Numbered from the stretch's first letter, positions 1 to 9,488 are shown. The stretch: 64,000 nucleotides of DNA from an uncultured Acetatifactor sp. (GCA_910586485.1 CAJUIA010000004.1:62001-126000); one strand, 5' to 3'. Program-made: numbers and translations. The notes: generated by a model from the letters alone, not told the origin.

Positions 1-1
1 G

Positions 2-1423
2 CGCCAGACCGGAGGCCTGATGACCAGGGTTTCCGATGATGCAGATGAAATATCCAGCTTTTTCATAGATGGGATTCCTTACTTTTTTATCAATGTGGGA
101 ACCATTCTCGCCACCTTGGTTATTATGTTCATTTTAAGCCCGCTGCTGGCAGTGGCGTCTATCGTTTTGATGCCGGTACTGTTTTGTATCAGCTATTTTA
201 TGATGCCCAGACTATGGCATTATTACGGAAAGCGGCACCGGGCCAACAGAAGGCTGAACAGCCAGATGAACGAGAATCTGACCGGAGCCAGGGTGGTAAA
301 GGCTTTCGGACAGGAAGAGCAGGAGATGACCCGTTTTACAAAGAGTAACACAAGGGTGCGGGATGCCGAAGTGGATGTGGCCGGCTATGACTGTCGGTTT
401 TCGGCGCTGTATTACCTGGTGGAGGACTTTTTGACCTTCCTTGTCTGGGCAGTGGGATCGGCCCTGATCATCAGCGGCTCGGATATGGAGCTGGGACTGT
501 TGATTACCTTTTCGGGCTATGTAGGACAGTTAAAATGGCCGTTGGAGTTTATGTCCCGTATTTTCCGCTGGTATACCAATGCCATGAATTCCGCTCAGCG
601 TATGTTTGAGATTATTGATGCCGTGCCGGAAGTGAAGGAAGCGGCTGATCCGGTAAGGCCGGAGAGCCTTAGGGGCGAGATTGAGCTTAAGAATGTTACC
701 TTTGGATATGAGCCGAACAAGCCTGTATTAAAGGATGTAAGCTTCCGAGTGGAAGCAGGGGAAGTGCTGGGGATTGTGGGGCGTTCCGGCGCCGGAAAGT
801 CTACGCTGGTGAACTTGATTTCCCGCCTGTATGATGCAGGCGAGGGAGAGGTGCTGGTAGACGGCATTAATGTAAAACAGTACGGCTTTAAGGAGCTGCG
901 GAAGAATGTGGCCATGGTGTCTCAGGAGACCTATATCTTTATGGGGACGGTGGCTGAGAATATTGCCTATGCCAGACCGGATGCCACACGGGAAGAGATT
1001 ATAAAGGCGGCGATACAGGCCAGTGCCCATGACTTTATCTGCAAAATGCCCCAGGGGTATGATACCATCATCGGTGCATCCAGCCGTGCCCTGTCTGGGG
1101 GCGAAAAGCAGCGAATATCCATTGCCAGAGCCATTCTTGCCGATCCGAAGATACTGATACTGGATGAGGCAACATCTGCGGTGGACACGGAGACGGAGCT
1201 GGCCATTCAGAAATCTTTGGAACAGCTGGAAAAAGGCAGGACGGTGTTGTCCATTGCCCACAGACTGTCAACCCTGCGTAACGCCAATCATCTGATCGTG
1301 ATCGACGACGGCCGGGTAACGGAGTCGGGGACGCATAAGGAGCTGATGGAAAAGAAGGGAACCTTCTTTAAGCTGAGTGAGCTGCAGACAAAGGCCCTGG
1401 CAATGCGGGGTGTGGAAGTATAA
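2..1423 (+). CDS. ABC exporter half-transporter (TMD-NBD), 5' end outside window
   Basis: The reading frame is open to the first base of the window and already contains the coupling-helix motif TGGLMTRVSDDAD, so the N-terminus lies upstream. What remains holds about four membrane segments of a type I (type IV fold) exporter followed by a complete nucleotide-binding domain. Counting from the Met at position 20, Walker A GRSGAGKST is near residue 253, the signature LSGGEKQR near 358, Walker B ILILDEATSAVD near 378 and the switch His in AHRLSTL near 412. The catalytic Glu is present, so this is not a degenerate ATPase site. It is followed by a DUF1854 gene and a second half-transporter, so a heterodimeric exporter is the simplest reading; the substrate is unknown. 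Confidence 0.9.
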   Translation, partial: RQTGGLMTRVSDDADEISSFFIDGIPYFFINVGTILATLVIMFILSPLLAVASIVLMPVLFCISYFMMPRLWHYYGKRHRANRRLNSQMNENLTGARVVKAFGQEEQEMTRFTKSNTRVRDAEVDVAGYDCRFSALYYLVEDFLTFLVWAVGSALIISGSDMELGLLITFSGYVGQLKWPLEFMSRIFRWYTNAMNSAQRMFEIIDAVPEVKEAADPVRPESLRGEIELKNVTFGYEPNKPVLKDVSFRVEAGEVLGIVGRSGAGKSTLVNLISRLYDAGEGEVLVDGINVKQYGFKELRKNVAMVSQETYIFMGTVAENIAYARPDATREEIIKAAIQASAHDFICKMPQGYDTIIGASSRALSGGEKQRISIARAILADPKILILDEATSAVDTETELAIQKSLEQLEKGRTVLSIAHRLSTLRNANHLIVIDDGRVTESGTHKELMEKKGTFFKLSELQTKALAMRGVEV

Positions 1424-1425
1424 AA

Positions 1426-1565
1426 GGCGAAAAGATTTTCTAAGGTTGAAAAGAGCTCAACCAAAGAAAATCTAAGTTTCGCCTCGAAGAATTGCCTTTC
1501 GGCAATTCTTCCCAGAGCGGGTGAAAACGTTAAGGTATATATAAGGGAGCGCTAACGCTGCTCCC
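1426..1565. repeat. Three consecutive intergenic hairpins
   Basis: The gap between the first ABC gene and the DUF1854 gene is almost entirely inverted repeats. At 1426-1483 there is a nested arm (GGCGAAA/TTTCGCC, AGATTTTCT/AGAAAATCT, GGTTGA/TCAACC). At 1486-1511 there is an 11-bp perfect stem with a TTTC loop. At 1545-1565 GGGAGC pairs with GCTCCC just before the next ribosome site. None has a clear U-run, so they look like RNA processing or stability elements rather than simple terminators. Confidence 0.75.
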
Positions 1566-1579
1566 ACATGGAGGTAAAA

Positions 1580-2161
1580 ATGGAAGAAAACAGAGAAAAC
1601 GGAATGCCGGATCTGCTGGATCTGCAGGAATTTGATGAAGAGGCGTTAAAGAGAGAGTCGGAGGAGGTCCTGCAGATGCGGTTTCTCACTTCCGAAAATG
1701 CGGAGTTTCGCCGTACGGATGGCGGTTTCCTGTCTCTGAAGCTGGAGGATAAGGAATATGCAAGGGTCGGAGTATATCTGACCTTTCCTCTGACAAACCC
1801 GGAGGAATTTATTTCGATCCGGGAGACGGATGAGAAGGCGAAGGAGATCGGTATCATTCAGAGCCTGAAGGATATGAAGAAGGACGTGCAGGAGATGATC
1901 AGGGAGCAGGTGCGCCTGCGCTATTTCATGCCTGTGATCCGCAAGGTGATGGATGTAAAGGATGAGTACGGATATGCCTATTGGCATGTGATGACGGATT
2001 TTGGAGTGTGTCGTTTTACTACTCATATGGGGGGTGATGCCGTGATTAACATCGGCGGAGCCAGATACCAGATTACGGACATTGACGGAAACCGGTATGA
2101 GCTGCCGGATTTGTATGCGCTGACGGTGATGGAGCGCAAGAAACTGGATTTGTTCATCTAA
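1580..2161 (+). CDS. DUF1854 family protein
   Basis: A soluble protein of 193 residues matching the DUF1854 family, including the C-terminal half with YWHVMTDFG and a closing RYELPDLYALTVMERKKLD. It has no membrane segment or signal peptide. The start at 1580 is chosen because GGAGG at 1570-1574 sits five bases upstream; the in-frame ATG at 1568 overlaps that ribosome site. Family knowledge: DUF1854 domains occur fused to or beside ABC exporters, including exporters linked to cyanophycin loci in proteobacteria, and no biochemical role is established. Here it is a free-standing gene between two ABC half-transporters and probably an accessory or regulatory subunit (inference). Confidence 0.8.
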   Translation: MEENRENGMPDLLDLQEFDEEALKRESEEVLQMRFLTSENAEFRRTDGGFLSLKLEDKEYARVGVYLTFPLTNPEEFISIRETDEKAKEIGIIQSLKDMKKDVQEMIREQVRLRYFMPVIRKVMDVKDEYGYAYWHVMTDFGVCRFTTHMGGDAVINIGGARYQITDIDGNRYELPDLYALTVMERKKLDLFI

Positions 2162-2227
2162 TAACGAGCAAAGAAAAACAAGGGGCTTCAGCAGGAGATA
2201 TTTGTTTTTCGAAAAAGGGAGTTTATC

Positions 2228-4459
2228 ATGAAGTTACTATATACATTAAATGAGTCTTGTCAGAAGGCGCTTGAGCTGCAGGACGGGGAGGCCATATGGT
2301 ACTGTGTGCCCGTGGACCTGCAGTTTGATAACGGCGAAAAACGCGCACGGTCTTCTTATGCAGAAGGGTCCTGGATTGTGGTGACAAAGGAGCGGCTGAT
2401 CGTGCTGGACGGCGGTGTGAAAGCGGCGGAGTACCGGCTGGCAGACTGTGAGAAAATCAAGTGTGAGCATCAGGTTTACAGCGGCATCCTTACGGTGTTT
2501 CAAAAGGACGGCTCTGTCTCCTGTGCGGCAAGGTTTTCCATGCGCCATATTATCCGCGTGGCCTATGTGGCCAGGGGCGCTCAGACCATTATCAATGCAG
2601 GGGAAGAGGGAAGAGTACTTTCCGATTCCGACAGGGTTATCAGCCGGGAATATGAAAAGTATTGTGATAAGTGCGGGCGCGCTCTGCCGGGGACCAGTAA
2701 GTGTCCTTATTGCGACGGCAAGGGTGATGTTCTTAGAAAGTTCTTTGCTTTATGCGGGGAGTTTACGGGAAGACTGATTCTGCTTTCGGTGATGCTTTTG
2801 TTTATCGCGGCGGTAAATCTGATTTCCCCTATGGTACAACGGCAGTTTATTGACGAAGCTCTTTCCGACGGGAGCGGCACCTATACCCAGCTTTGGTGGT
2901 TTATCGGCATTACCTTTGCACTGATGGTGCTGGGACTGGCCTTAGGGATTGGACGATATTGGTTTTGCGCCAGGCTGGGGGCGTCGATTAGTCTGAGCCT
3001 GCGGAAAAAGCTGTATTATAAGATACAGGTACTGTCCCTGTCCTTCATCAACAACAGAAAGCCGGGAGAGCTGATGAACCGTGTTTCCCGTGATACGAGG
3101 CAGATCAGGGAATTTATGGAAGAGGTGTTTGGCGATATGCTTTCCACCCTGGTAACAATGATCGTGTCTCTGGTGATGATGTTCATTATCAGCTGGAAAA
3201 TGTCTTTATTGTCGCTGATGTTCGTGGTGGTGGTGTTTGTGGTGACAAAAGCTTTCTGGCATCATATCCGCACCATTTCCCACAGGCAGTGGCTGAAATT
3301 TGACGACTTAAGCAGTAACCTGCAGGATATTATTTCCGGGATGCGGATTGTAAAATCCTTCGGACAGGAGGAACGAGAGAGCGCAAAATTCACAAGAAAG
3401 ACAAGGGAATTTGCGGCAATTCAGAAAAAGAACGAGACCTTTTGGGCGGTATTTTTCCCGATTCTTACCTTTCTGCTGGGAGTGGGCACCTATATTGCCA
3501 TCTATTTCGGCGGTATTCAGGTATTGGAGGGAGACATGACGGTAGGCCGGCTGGTACAGTTTGTGACTTACAACGGCTATCTGTTTGGACCCTTAAGCTG
3601 GATGACTCATCTGCCCCGTCAGGTGATGCAGATGGTGACCAGCTTAAACAGAATTTACGACGTGCTGGACGAGGAGCCCATGCTGGCGGACAAGGAAAAC
3701 AGCAAGGCATTTCCCATCAAGGGAGCCTTTGAATTTGAAAAGGTATCCTTCGGATACCAGACCTATGAGCCGGTATTGGAAAATATCAGCTTTTCGGTGA
3801 AGCCGGGAGAAATGATCGGCCTGGTGGGCGCCTCTGGTACCGGAAAATCCACCCTGATCAACCTGATTATGCGCCTGTATGATGTGGATCAGGGAAAGAT
3901 TACTCTGGACGGCTGTGATTTGCGTGATATACAGATGGAAAGCCTTCATTCCCAGATTGGGGTAGTGCTGCAGGAGACCTTCCTGTTTTCAGGCAGCATT
4001 TTGGCCAATATCCGCTTTGCCAAGCAGGATGCTACCTTAGAAGAGGTGATCCGGGCGGCCAGGGCGGCTAACGCTCACGACTTTATCTGCAAGACGCCGG
4101 ACGGCTATAATACCTATGTGGGAGAACACGGCTATAATTTGTCCGGCGGCGAACGGCAGAGGATTGCCATTGCCAGAGCGATTTTAAATGATCCCAGAAT
4201 CCTGATCCTGGACGAGGCAACCTCCGCCCTGGATACGGAAAGTGAGTACTTGATTCAGCAGGCTTTGGACCGTCTGGTAAAGGGCCGGACTACCTTTGCC
4301 ATTGCGCACAGACTTTCTACTCTGCGCAATGCCGACAGGCTGGTAGTTATTGATAAGCACGGCGTGGCGGAGATCGGCACGCACAACGAGCTTTTGGAGC
4401 AGAAGGGAATTTATTACGGACTGGTGAACGCTCAGCTGAAAATGAGTGAAACTGCTTAG
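2228..4459 (+). CDS. ABC exporter half-transporter with N-terminal PH-like region and zinc ribbon
   Basis: 743 residues, longer than a usual 580-600-residue half-exporter because about 165 residues precede the membrane domain. That extension has a beta-rich PH-like section (about 1-130, a fold guess) and a four-Cys zinc ribbon near 144-163 (CDKCG ... CPYC). The ABC membrane domain follows (about 178-470), then an NBD with Walker A GASGTGKST near 533, signature LSGGERQR near 637 and Walker B ILILDEATSALD near 657, with the catalytic Glu. It is read in the same direction as the DUF1854 gene 66 bp upstream. The cytosolic ribbon may bind a partner or metal; no substrate can be inferred. Confidence 0.88.
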   Translation: MKLLYTLNESCQKALELQDGEAIWYCVPVDLQFDNGEKRARSSYAEGSWIVVTKERLIVLDGGVKAAEYRLADCEKIKCEHQVYSGILTVFQKDGSVSCAARFSMRHIIRVAYVARGAQTIINAGEEGRVLSDSDRVISREYEKYCDKCGRALPGTSKCPYCDGKGDVLRKFFALCGEFTGRLILLSVMLLFIAAVNLISPMVQRQFIDEALSDGSGTYTQLWWFIGITFALMVLGLALGIGRYWFCARLGASISLSLRKKLYYKIQVLSLSFINNRKPGELMNRVSRDTRQIREFMEEVFGDMLSTLVTMIVSLVMMFIISWKMSLLSLMFVVVVFVVTKAFWHHIRTISHRQWLKFDDLSSNLQDIISGMRIVKSFGQEERESAKFTRKTREFAAIQKKNETFWAVFFPILTFLLGVGTYIAIYFGGIQVLEGDMTVGRLVQFVTYNGYLFGPLSWMTHLPRQVMQMVTSLNRIYDVLDEEPMLADKENSKAFPIKGAFEFEKVSFGYQTYEPVLENISFSVKPGEMIGLVGASGTGKSTLINLIMRLYDVDQGKITLDGCDLRDIQMESLHSQIGVVLQETFLFSGSILANIRFAKQDATLEEVIRAARAANAHDFICKTPDGYNTYVGEHGYNLSGGERQRIAIARAILNDPRILILDEATSALDTESEYLIQQALDRLVKGRTTFAIAHRLSTLRNADRLVVIDKHGVAEIGTHNELLEQKGIYYGLVNAQLKMSETA

Positions 4460-4463
4460 TGTG

Positions 4464-4490
4464 AGAAAAGTCTGCGTAGCAGACTTTTCT
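4464..4490. terminator. 12-bp perfect hairpin after ABC gene
   Basis: AGAAAAGTCTGC pairs perfectly with GCAGACTTTTCT around a three-base loop, four bases beyond the ABC stop codon. There is no U-run after it (GGGTCTATTCG follows), so it may act as a 3'-end stabiliser or an atypical terminator. The ATTCGCC heptamer is then repeated twice. Confidence 0.5.
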
Positions 4491-4573
4491 GGGTCTATTC
4501 GCCCTATTCGCCGATTGACTTTTAAGGTGGCAACTGATATTATTTTATAAAAGTGCATGAAGGGAGCGGCTTG

Positions 4574-6106
4574 GTGAGATTTATCAGGGGAGCAATCGGC
4601 GAGTCTGCCAAATCCGTATTGCCCATAGCGGCAATCGTTTTGGTTTTAAGTGTAAGTCTGGCATCTTTGGATTCCGGCATATTGGTACTGTTCATTTTCG
4701 GAACGGTTTTTCTGATCCTGGGCATGAGCCTGTTTACCATTGGGTCCGGCATGTCCATGCAGCCCTTGGGCGAAGGCATCGGCGTACAAATCAGCAGATC
4801 AAAAAAATTTCTGGCGGCCATTGTGGTCAGCTTTGTTTTGGGTGCGTTGATTACCATTGCGGAACCTGACCTTCAGGTCCTTGCGGAGCAGGTTCCTTCT
4901 ATTCCAAACCTGGTGCTGATCTTGTCTGTGGCTCTGGGGGTAGGAATCTTTCTTGTGATTTCCATGGTGAGAACAAAAAAGAATATTCCGCTGTCAAGGC
5001 TGCTTTTGATATTTTACCTGGCGGTCATGGTGCTGGCGGTCTTTGCTCCCAGCGAGTTTATTCCTACGGCCTTTGATTCCGGGGGTGTGACGACGGGTCC
5101 GATTACGGTTCCCTTTATCATGGCGCTGGGTACGGGTATGGCTTCTATGAAAGGCGGAAAGCATTCCGGGGAGGACAGCTTCGGCCTTGTGGCATTGTGC
5201 AGTATTGGTCCCATTCTATCGGTGCTGATCCTAAGCATCTGTTTTTCGCCTGTGCCGGAGACCACACAGACGGTTTTGGGCGAATATCTTACCACAAAAG
5301 ACGCATTTTTGTTTTTCCTGCAGGAGATGCCCTTGTATGCAAAAGAGGTGTTGATTGCGTTTTTGCCCATTGTGGGTGTGTTTCTCATATTCCAGATATT
5401 CTACAGGAGATTCCATAAGCATCAGATGATCAGGATCAGCGTAGGAATGCTGTATACCTATATTGGCCTGGTACTGTTCCTGACGGGAGCAAACGCCGGG
5501 TTTATGCCTGCGGGCAGGCTGATCGGCGCCAAGATTGCCGGGGGAGATCATCAGTACTCACTGGTTGCAGTGGGGATGCTGATGGGGTATTTTGTGGTCT
5601 CGGCAGAGCCGGCGGTACATACTTTGAAAAAGCAGGTAGAAGAGGTAACCAACGGCGCCATATCCCAGCAATCCATAGGCAGGGCCCTGTCCATGGGCGT
5701 GGGGCTGTCGGTGGGGGTTTCCATGCTGCGTGTTTTGACGGGGATCCCGATCTATCCCTTTCTGATAGGCGGCTATGTGATTTCTCTTGTCATTACCTTT
5801 TTTGTACCGCCCATCTATACGGGCATTGCTTTTGACTCCGGCGGCGTTGCCAGCGGGCCGATGACGACTACCTTCATGCTGCCCTTTGCTATGGGGGCAT
5901 GTGAAGCCTGCGGCGGAAACGTTATGACAGATGCCTTCGGACTGGTAGCCATGGTAGCCATGACGCCTTTGATTACCATTCAGGTGCTGGGCTTGTGGAG
6001 TAATGTGAAGAGAAAGAGAAGGATTGCTAAGGCGCATCATGAGCTGAGTCAGATAGAGGATATTATCTTGTATTATGATGAGGCGGAAGGGGAGGTGGAG
6101 GCGTGA
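4574..6106 (+). CDS. DUF1538 family integral membrane protein (two repeats)
   Basis: A polytopic membrane protein of about 510 residues built from two DUF1538 repeats. Each half carries a nearly identical signature: FDSGGVTTGP near residue 166 followed by EDSFGLVALCSIGP, and FDSGGVASGP near 419 followed by TDAFGLVAMVAMTP. The conserved Gly/Ser/Asp loops inside membrane segments suggest a transporter-like inverted repeat (inference); the family has no established substrate that I can name. Start: AAGGGAG at 4560-4566 precedes TTG 4571 and GTG 4574; the GTG at 4553 lies upstream of this ribosome site. The stop overlaps the next gene's GTG by four bases, implying translational coupling to the PII-like protein. 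Confidence 0.85.
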   Translation: MRFIRGAIGESAKSVLPIAAIVLVLSVSLASLDSGILVLFIFGTVFLILGMSLFTIGSGMSMQPLGEGIGVQISRSKKFLAAIVVSFVLGALITIAEPDLQVLAEQVPSIPNLVLILSVALGVGIFLVISMVRTKKNIPLSRLLLIFYLAVMVLAVFAPSEFIPTAFDSGGVTTGPITVPFIMALGTGMASMKGGKHSGEDSFGLVALCSIGPILSVLILSICFSPVPETTQTVLGEYLTTKDAFLFFLQEMPLYAKEVLIAFLPIVGVFLIFQIFYRRFHKHQMIRISVGMLYTYIGLVLFLTGANAGFMPAGRLIGAKIAGGDHQYSLVAVGMLMGYFVVSAEPAVHTLKKQVEEVTNGAISQQSIGRALSMGVGLSVGVSMLRVLTGIPIYPFLIGGYVISLVITFFVPPIYTGIAFDSGGVASGPMTTTFMLPFAMGACEACGGNVMTDAFGLVAMVAMTPLITIQVLGLWSNVKRKRRIAKAHHELSQIEDIILYYDEAEGEVEA

Positions 6107-6774
6107 AGGCAGACAGGCAGGATCAGATTATGCTGATCGTTTCCATCATAGAACGAGGCAGGGCAAAAGCATACATAGAGATGCTTGATAAGCGGCATAT
6201 TGGTTTTCATATGCAGTGTGTGGGCCAGGGGACGGCTTCTTCGGAGATGATGGATATATTGGGACTTGGCAGCAGCGATAAGGATATTGTATTAAGCTAT
6301 GCGCCACGCAGGAGTGTGGCAGCGCTGGCAGCGGAGCTGACGAAGGACATGAGCTCCGGCAAGGGCTATAACGGATTGATGATGCTCCTGTCCACATCAG
6401 CTATCAACAGGGTAGCGGCGGAGCTGCTTCTGCAGGCCGAAGAGAATGAGATCGAAGGGGAGGAAAGCGCTATGAAGAGCGAATATCGTCACAGTCTGAT
6501 ATTGATCACAGTCAGTCAGGGCTATGCGGATGCGGTTATGCAGACCGCAAAAAAGGCCGGGGCCACAGGAGGCACCGTAATTCGCGCAAGACTTGCGGGG
6601 GCGGAACAAATGATGGATCTGCAGGTGCAGGAGGAAAAGGAGATCATTGCCATCCTGGCGGCAGACAGTGTCCGTAATCAGATCATGGAAGAGATCAACA
6701 AGGAGTTTGGTCTGCGGGCGGAGGCCAGGGGAGTGGTCTGTGCGGTGCCGGTGGACAGGGCCATGAAAATATAG
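6103..6774 (+). CDS. Tandem PII-like (GlnB-fold) signalling protein
   Basis: 223 residues containing two divergent PII-like domains. The first (about 9-105) begins IMLIVSIIERGRA and has the betabeta-alpha spacing with NGLMMLLSTSAI. The second (about 128-223) begins SLILITVSQGYADAVM, has a Gly-rich stretch GATGGTVIRAR where the PII T-loop base lies, and ends with EARGVVCAVPVD. Canonical PII proteins are about 112 residues and trimeric, so a covalent tandem is unusual. GTG start at 6103, overlapping the DUF1538 stop (GTGA) with GGAGGTGGAG upstream. Probable role: nucleotide- or metabolite-responsive control of the DUF1538 membrane protein (inference from coupling). Confidence 0.75.
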   Translation: MKADRQDQIMLIVSIIERGRAKAYIEMLDKRHIGFHMQCVGQGTASSEMMDILGLGSSDKDIVLSYAPRRSVAALAAELTKDMSSGKGYNGLMMLLSTSAINRVAAELLLQAEENEIEGEESAMKSEYRHSLILITVSQGYADAVMQTAKKAGATGGTVIRARLAGAEQMMDLQVQEEKEIIAILAADSVRNQIMEEINKEFGLRAEARGVVCAVPVDRAMKI

Positions 6775-6802
6775 AGAGATTTGAAGAGAGGAAACGAGGG
6801 TT

Positions 6803-8854
6803 ATGGATATTAAGGAACTTACAGAGCTGCTGGTGGAATCCAGTGAAGTATACAATCAGGCCAAGTGTATCCCCTGGTGGGGGATTAGTCAGGAGGCGGC
6901 TGATGATTTTTATGAATATAAATATTTCACGCCGAAGATCGTGGAAGAGGTGAATACCTGTGTGGAGGAATGTGGAAGGGAAGAGCTGCTTGCGCCGAGG
7001 GGCCACGGCGGCTTTACTTTGTTTCATCTGCTGGTATGGCACAATTTTTATGATGCTGTGGAGGGAATGCTTCGAGCGGGCAAGGCAGATAAGGAGACGG
7101 TTGATTTGACTGATTATGGAGGGCAGGGAATTACCCCTTTTCTTTTGGCCTGTGCTCAGGGGAATCTTGCTATGGTCAGGCTCCTGCTGGAATATGGGGC
7201 CAATGCTTCCTTCTGCGACAAAGGGGGGAGGAATGCCTTTCATTTTCTGGCGTATCCTGTTATTGAGATTTTGGCGAAAAATCCGACCTGCCTGGAGCAA
7301 AGTGTAGATCAACGGGGAGAGATCGCCCGTCTGCTGACCTGCGATATAAACTTAGAAAACGATGAAGGGCTTACGCCTTTGGCGCATTTGCTGACCTGTG
7401 ATTGCTGTTCCTCTTATACATGGCCGTTGACGGAAATTTTTCTGGAAAAGGGTGCAAAAACCGACTATGTGGATGAAGACGGTAATACCCTGCTGATGTT
7501 GGCCAGGAGGAACGGTCATATTACCGGGGCTCTGCAGCTGATGAAAAGCTGTCCGGAATTATTGGATGTGGAAAATAAGGCCGGAATAAACCCTGTCCGA
7601 CATGCCGTGGAATACAGGAACATGGCTATGTATTTTGCGCTTTTGGAGCATGGCGCAGCGAAAGTCCCCGATGCCTGTATGGAACTGTTTCCTTTAAGTC
7701 AGATTACCAGCAATGCTTACAGCGGCATATCCGATGATAACAGGGATGCTTTAAGCATGGCTTTGTATCTGACTGCAAAAATGATCACCCGGATGGATCC
7801 CGATGACGAGGATGAGGTGGGTGAGATTTCCGAGCTGCTGCATAATGGGCTGATTGCCGATAAAGAAGGGCATTTACTGGATGTCTGCAGGGATATGAAG
7901 ATTGATTTTACCATGCCTGTTTATTACAGAGGCGAAATGTTCTGCCTCAGAGATGAGTGTCTGCGTGCTGCTTACGGGATAACGGTACTGAAAAAGCTTT
8001 TGGAAATGGGTGTGGATATGAACGGGGCGGTCATCAGGGGACGAACGCCTGCGAGTATCATTGCTGCATTAGAGAAGCGAAGGTATGGGGAAGAGGAAGC
8101 CTTTTTTGAGGAAGCCGCGGAGCTGTTTTCCAGGGAATCCATGGAGCAGACGGATCATGAGGGCAGGGCGGCGCTTCACTATGCCGCGGAAAGAGGCCAT
8201 GCCGGTATGCTTCGGGTGATGATCGAAAAGAAAGTTAATATAAATCTTACCCAGGACGAGCCCGGAGATGCCGGAGCTACGGCGCTTCATTGTGCCTGTG
8301 CCAGGGGCCATGAGGACGTGGTGAGGCTGCTGATTGGTGCTGGGGCGGATGATACGCTGGCAAACACAGACGGGGAGACGCCGGCCCATTATGTGGTCAG
8401 GGAAAATCACTTAGGAGGCAGCTTTACAGCAGAACAGACAGCCGGTCTCTTAAAGGCGCTGAAAAATATAGACATTCCCAGGGAAGACGGTAGGACGCCC
8501 GTGATGCTGCTTAAGAGCTTCGGCACGGACAATGAGCTTCTGAAGCTGTTTCTGGAAAGAGGTATGGATGTCAATCATGCGGACCAGAACGGCGTTACTT
8601 TGTTGATGCTTCATACGGAAAAGGATACGGCGAAGGAGCTGATCCTGGCCGGCGCCGATGTAAATCTGGCAGACAACGAGGGAAATACCGCTCTGCATTA
8701 TGCGCTGGAGTGCTGCTCTGAGGGCAGTGCCCGCTATCTGATTAAGAAGGGGGCAGACTACAACCGCTATAACAATCAGGGAGTTACGCCTGCGCAGATG
8801 GCGGCTGAAAAGGGGCTGGATATGGTGCTGGAGCTGATGACGGACATTCGATAG
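6803..8854 (+). CDS. Ankyrin-repeat protein
   Basis: 683 residues with no signal peptide or membrane helix, so probably cytosolic. Ankyrin motifs are clear in three blocks: residues about 100-260 (GITPFLLACAQGNLAMVRLLLEYGA), 430-510 (GRAALHYAAERGHAGMLRVM, then TALHCACARGHEDVVRLLIGAGA) and 590-675 (NTALHYALECC). The intervening segments are degenerate repeats. The ATG at 6803 has AGAGGAAACGAGG upstream. It lies 28 bp after the PII-like gene in the same direction and may be its co-transcribed partner, but nothing links their functions directly. Ankyrin arrays mediate protein-protein contacts; the partner is unknown. Confidence 0.88.
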   Translation: MDIKELTELLVESSEVYNQAKCIPWWGISQEAADDFYEYKYFTPKIVEEVNTCVEECGREELLAPRGHGGFTLFHLLVWHNFYDAVEGMLRAGKADKETVDLTDYGGQGITPFLLACAQGNLAMVRLLLEYGANASFCDKGGRNAFHFLAYPVIEILAKNPTCLEQSVDQRGEIARLLTCDINLENDEGLTPLAHLLTCDCCSSYTWPLTEIFLEKGAKTDYVDEDGNTLLMLARRNGHITGALQLMKSCPELLDVENKAGINPVRHAVEYRNMAMYFALLEHGAAKVPDACMELFPLSQITSNAYSGISDDNRDALSMALYLTAKMITRMDPDDEDEVGEISELLHNGLIADKEGHLLDVCRDMKIDFTMPVYYRGEMFCLRDECLRAAYGITVLKKLLEMGVDMNGAVIRGRTPASIIAALEKRRYGEEEAFFEEAAELFSRESMEQTDHEGRAALHYAAERGHAGMLRVMIEKKVNINLTQDEPGDAGATALHCACARGHEDVVRLLIGAGADDTLANTDGETPAHYVVRENHLGGSFTAEQTAGLLKALKNIDIPREDGRTPVMLLKSFGTDNELLKLFLERGMDVNHADQNGVTLLMLHTEKDTAKELILAGADVNLADNEGNTALHYALECCSEGSARYLIKKGADYNRYNNQGVTPAQMAAEKGLDMVLELMTDIR

Positions 8855-8945
8855 ACAGAAGGACTGGTTTCCATTCAGGAATTTGATTGTAGATCTATCA
8901 TCCACAGGATATAATGAATGTATTAAAAGTGGAGGTGAAGGTGTT

Positions 8946-9488
8946 ATGGAGGCGTTAAGAAAAGAAGCTGTTTACACGATAGATGATATTTACGCTTTGC
9001 CGGACGGAGAACGGGCAGAACTGATTGATGGAAAGATTTATTACATGGCCCCGCCAAGCAGGACACATCAAAGGATCAGCGGGAAGCTTTTTCAGGCAAT
9101 AGCGAATTATATTGACAGTAAAGGTGGAAAATGTGAGATATATTGCGCTCCCTTTGCGGTGTTTTTGAATAATGATGACCTCAACTATATTGAACCGGAT
9201 ATTTCTGTAATATGCGATTTGTCCAAGATAGATGATAAAGGATGTCATGGTGCGCCGGACTGGATCATTGAGATCGTTTCTCCCGGAAACAAGCCTATGG
9301 ATTACTTTACAAAATTGTTTAAATATCAGACGGCAGGAGTCAGGGAGTATTGGATCGTTGATCCGACAAAGGAATTGATTATGGTATATAGATTTGAAAA
9401 AGAAACAATGGAAGAGTATTCTTTTGGAGAAGATGTGCCGGCTGGAATATATGGAGATTTTTCTTTAAAAGTCCAGCGTATGTCCTGA
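8946..9488 (+). CDS. Uma2 family (DUF820) putative endonuclease, copy 1
   Basis: 180 residues in the Uma2/DUF820 family, which has a restriction-endonuclease-like PD-(D/E)XK fold. Visible family blocks are ALPDGERAELIDGKIY near the N-terminus, the acidic EPDISVICD motif, DWIIEIVSPG (the E of the PD-EXK core) and KYQTAGVREYWIVDP with the Lys. The start at 8946 is chosen because GGAGGTGA at 8931 precedes it and because the paralogue at 11590 also begins MEAL. No biological target is known for most family members. A close paralogue lies 2.1 kb downstream. Confidence 0.87.
   Translation: MEALRKEAVYTIDDIYALPDGERAELIDGKIYYMAPPSRTHQRISGKLFQAIANYIDSKGGKCEIYCAPFAVFLNNDDLNYIEPDISVICDLSKIDDKGCHGAPDWIIEIVSPGNKPMDYFTKLFKYQTAGVREYWIVDPTKELIMVYRFEKETMEEYSFGEDVPAGIYGDFSLKVQRMS

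Noticed and set aside
4491..4520. ATTCGCC direct repeats as an attachment or CRISPR-like repeat
   Set aside because: Only two 7-base copies with no spacer pattern and no cas or recombinase gene in the window.
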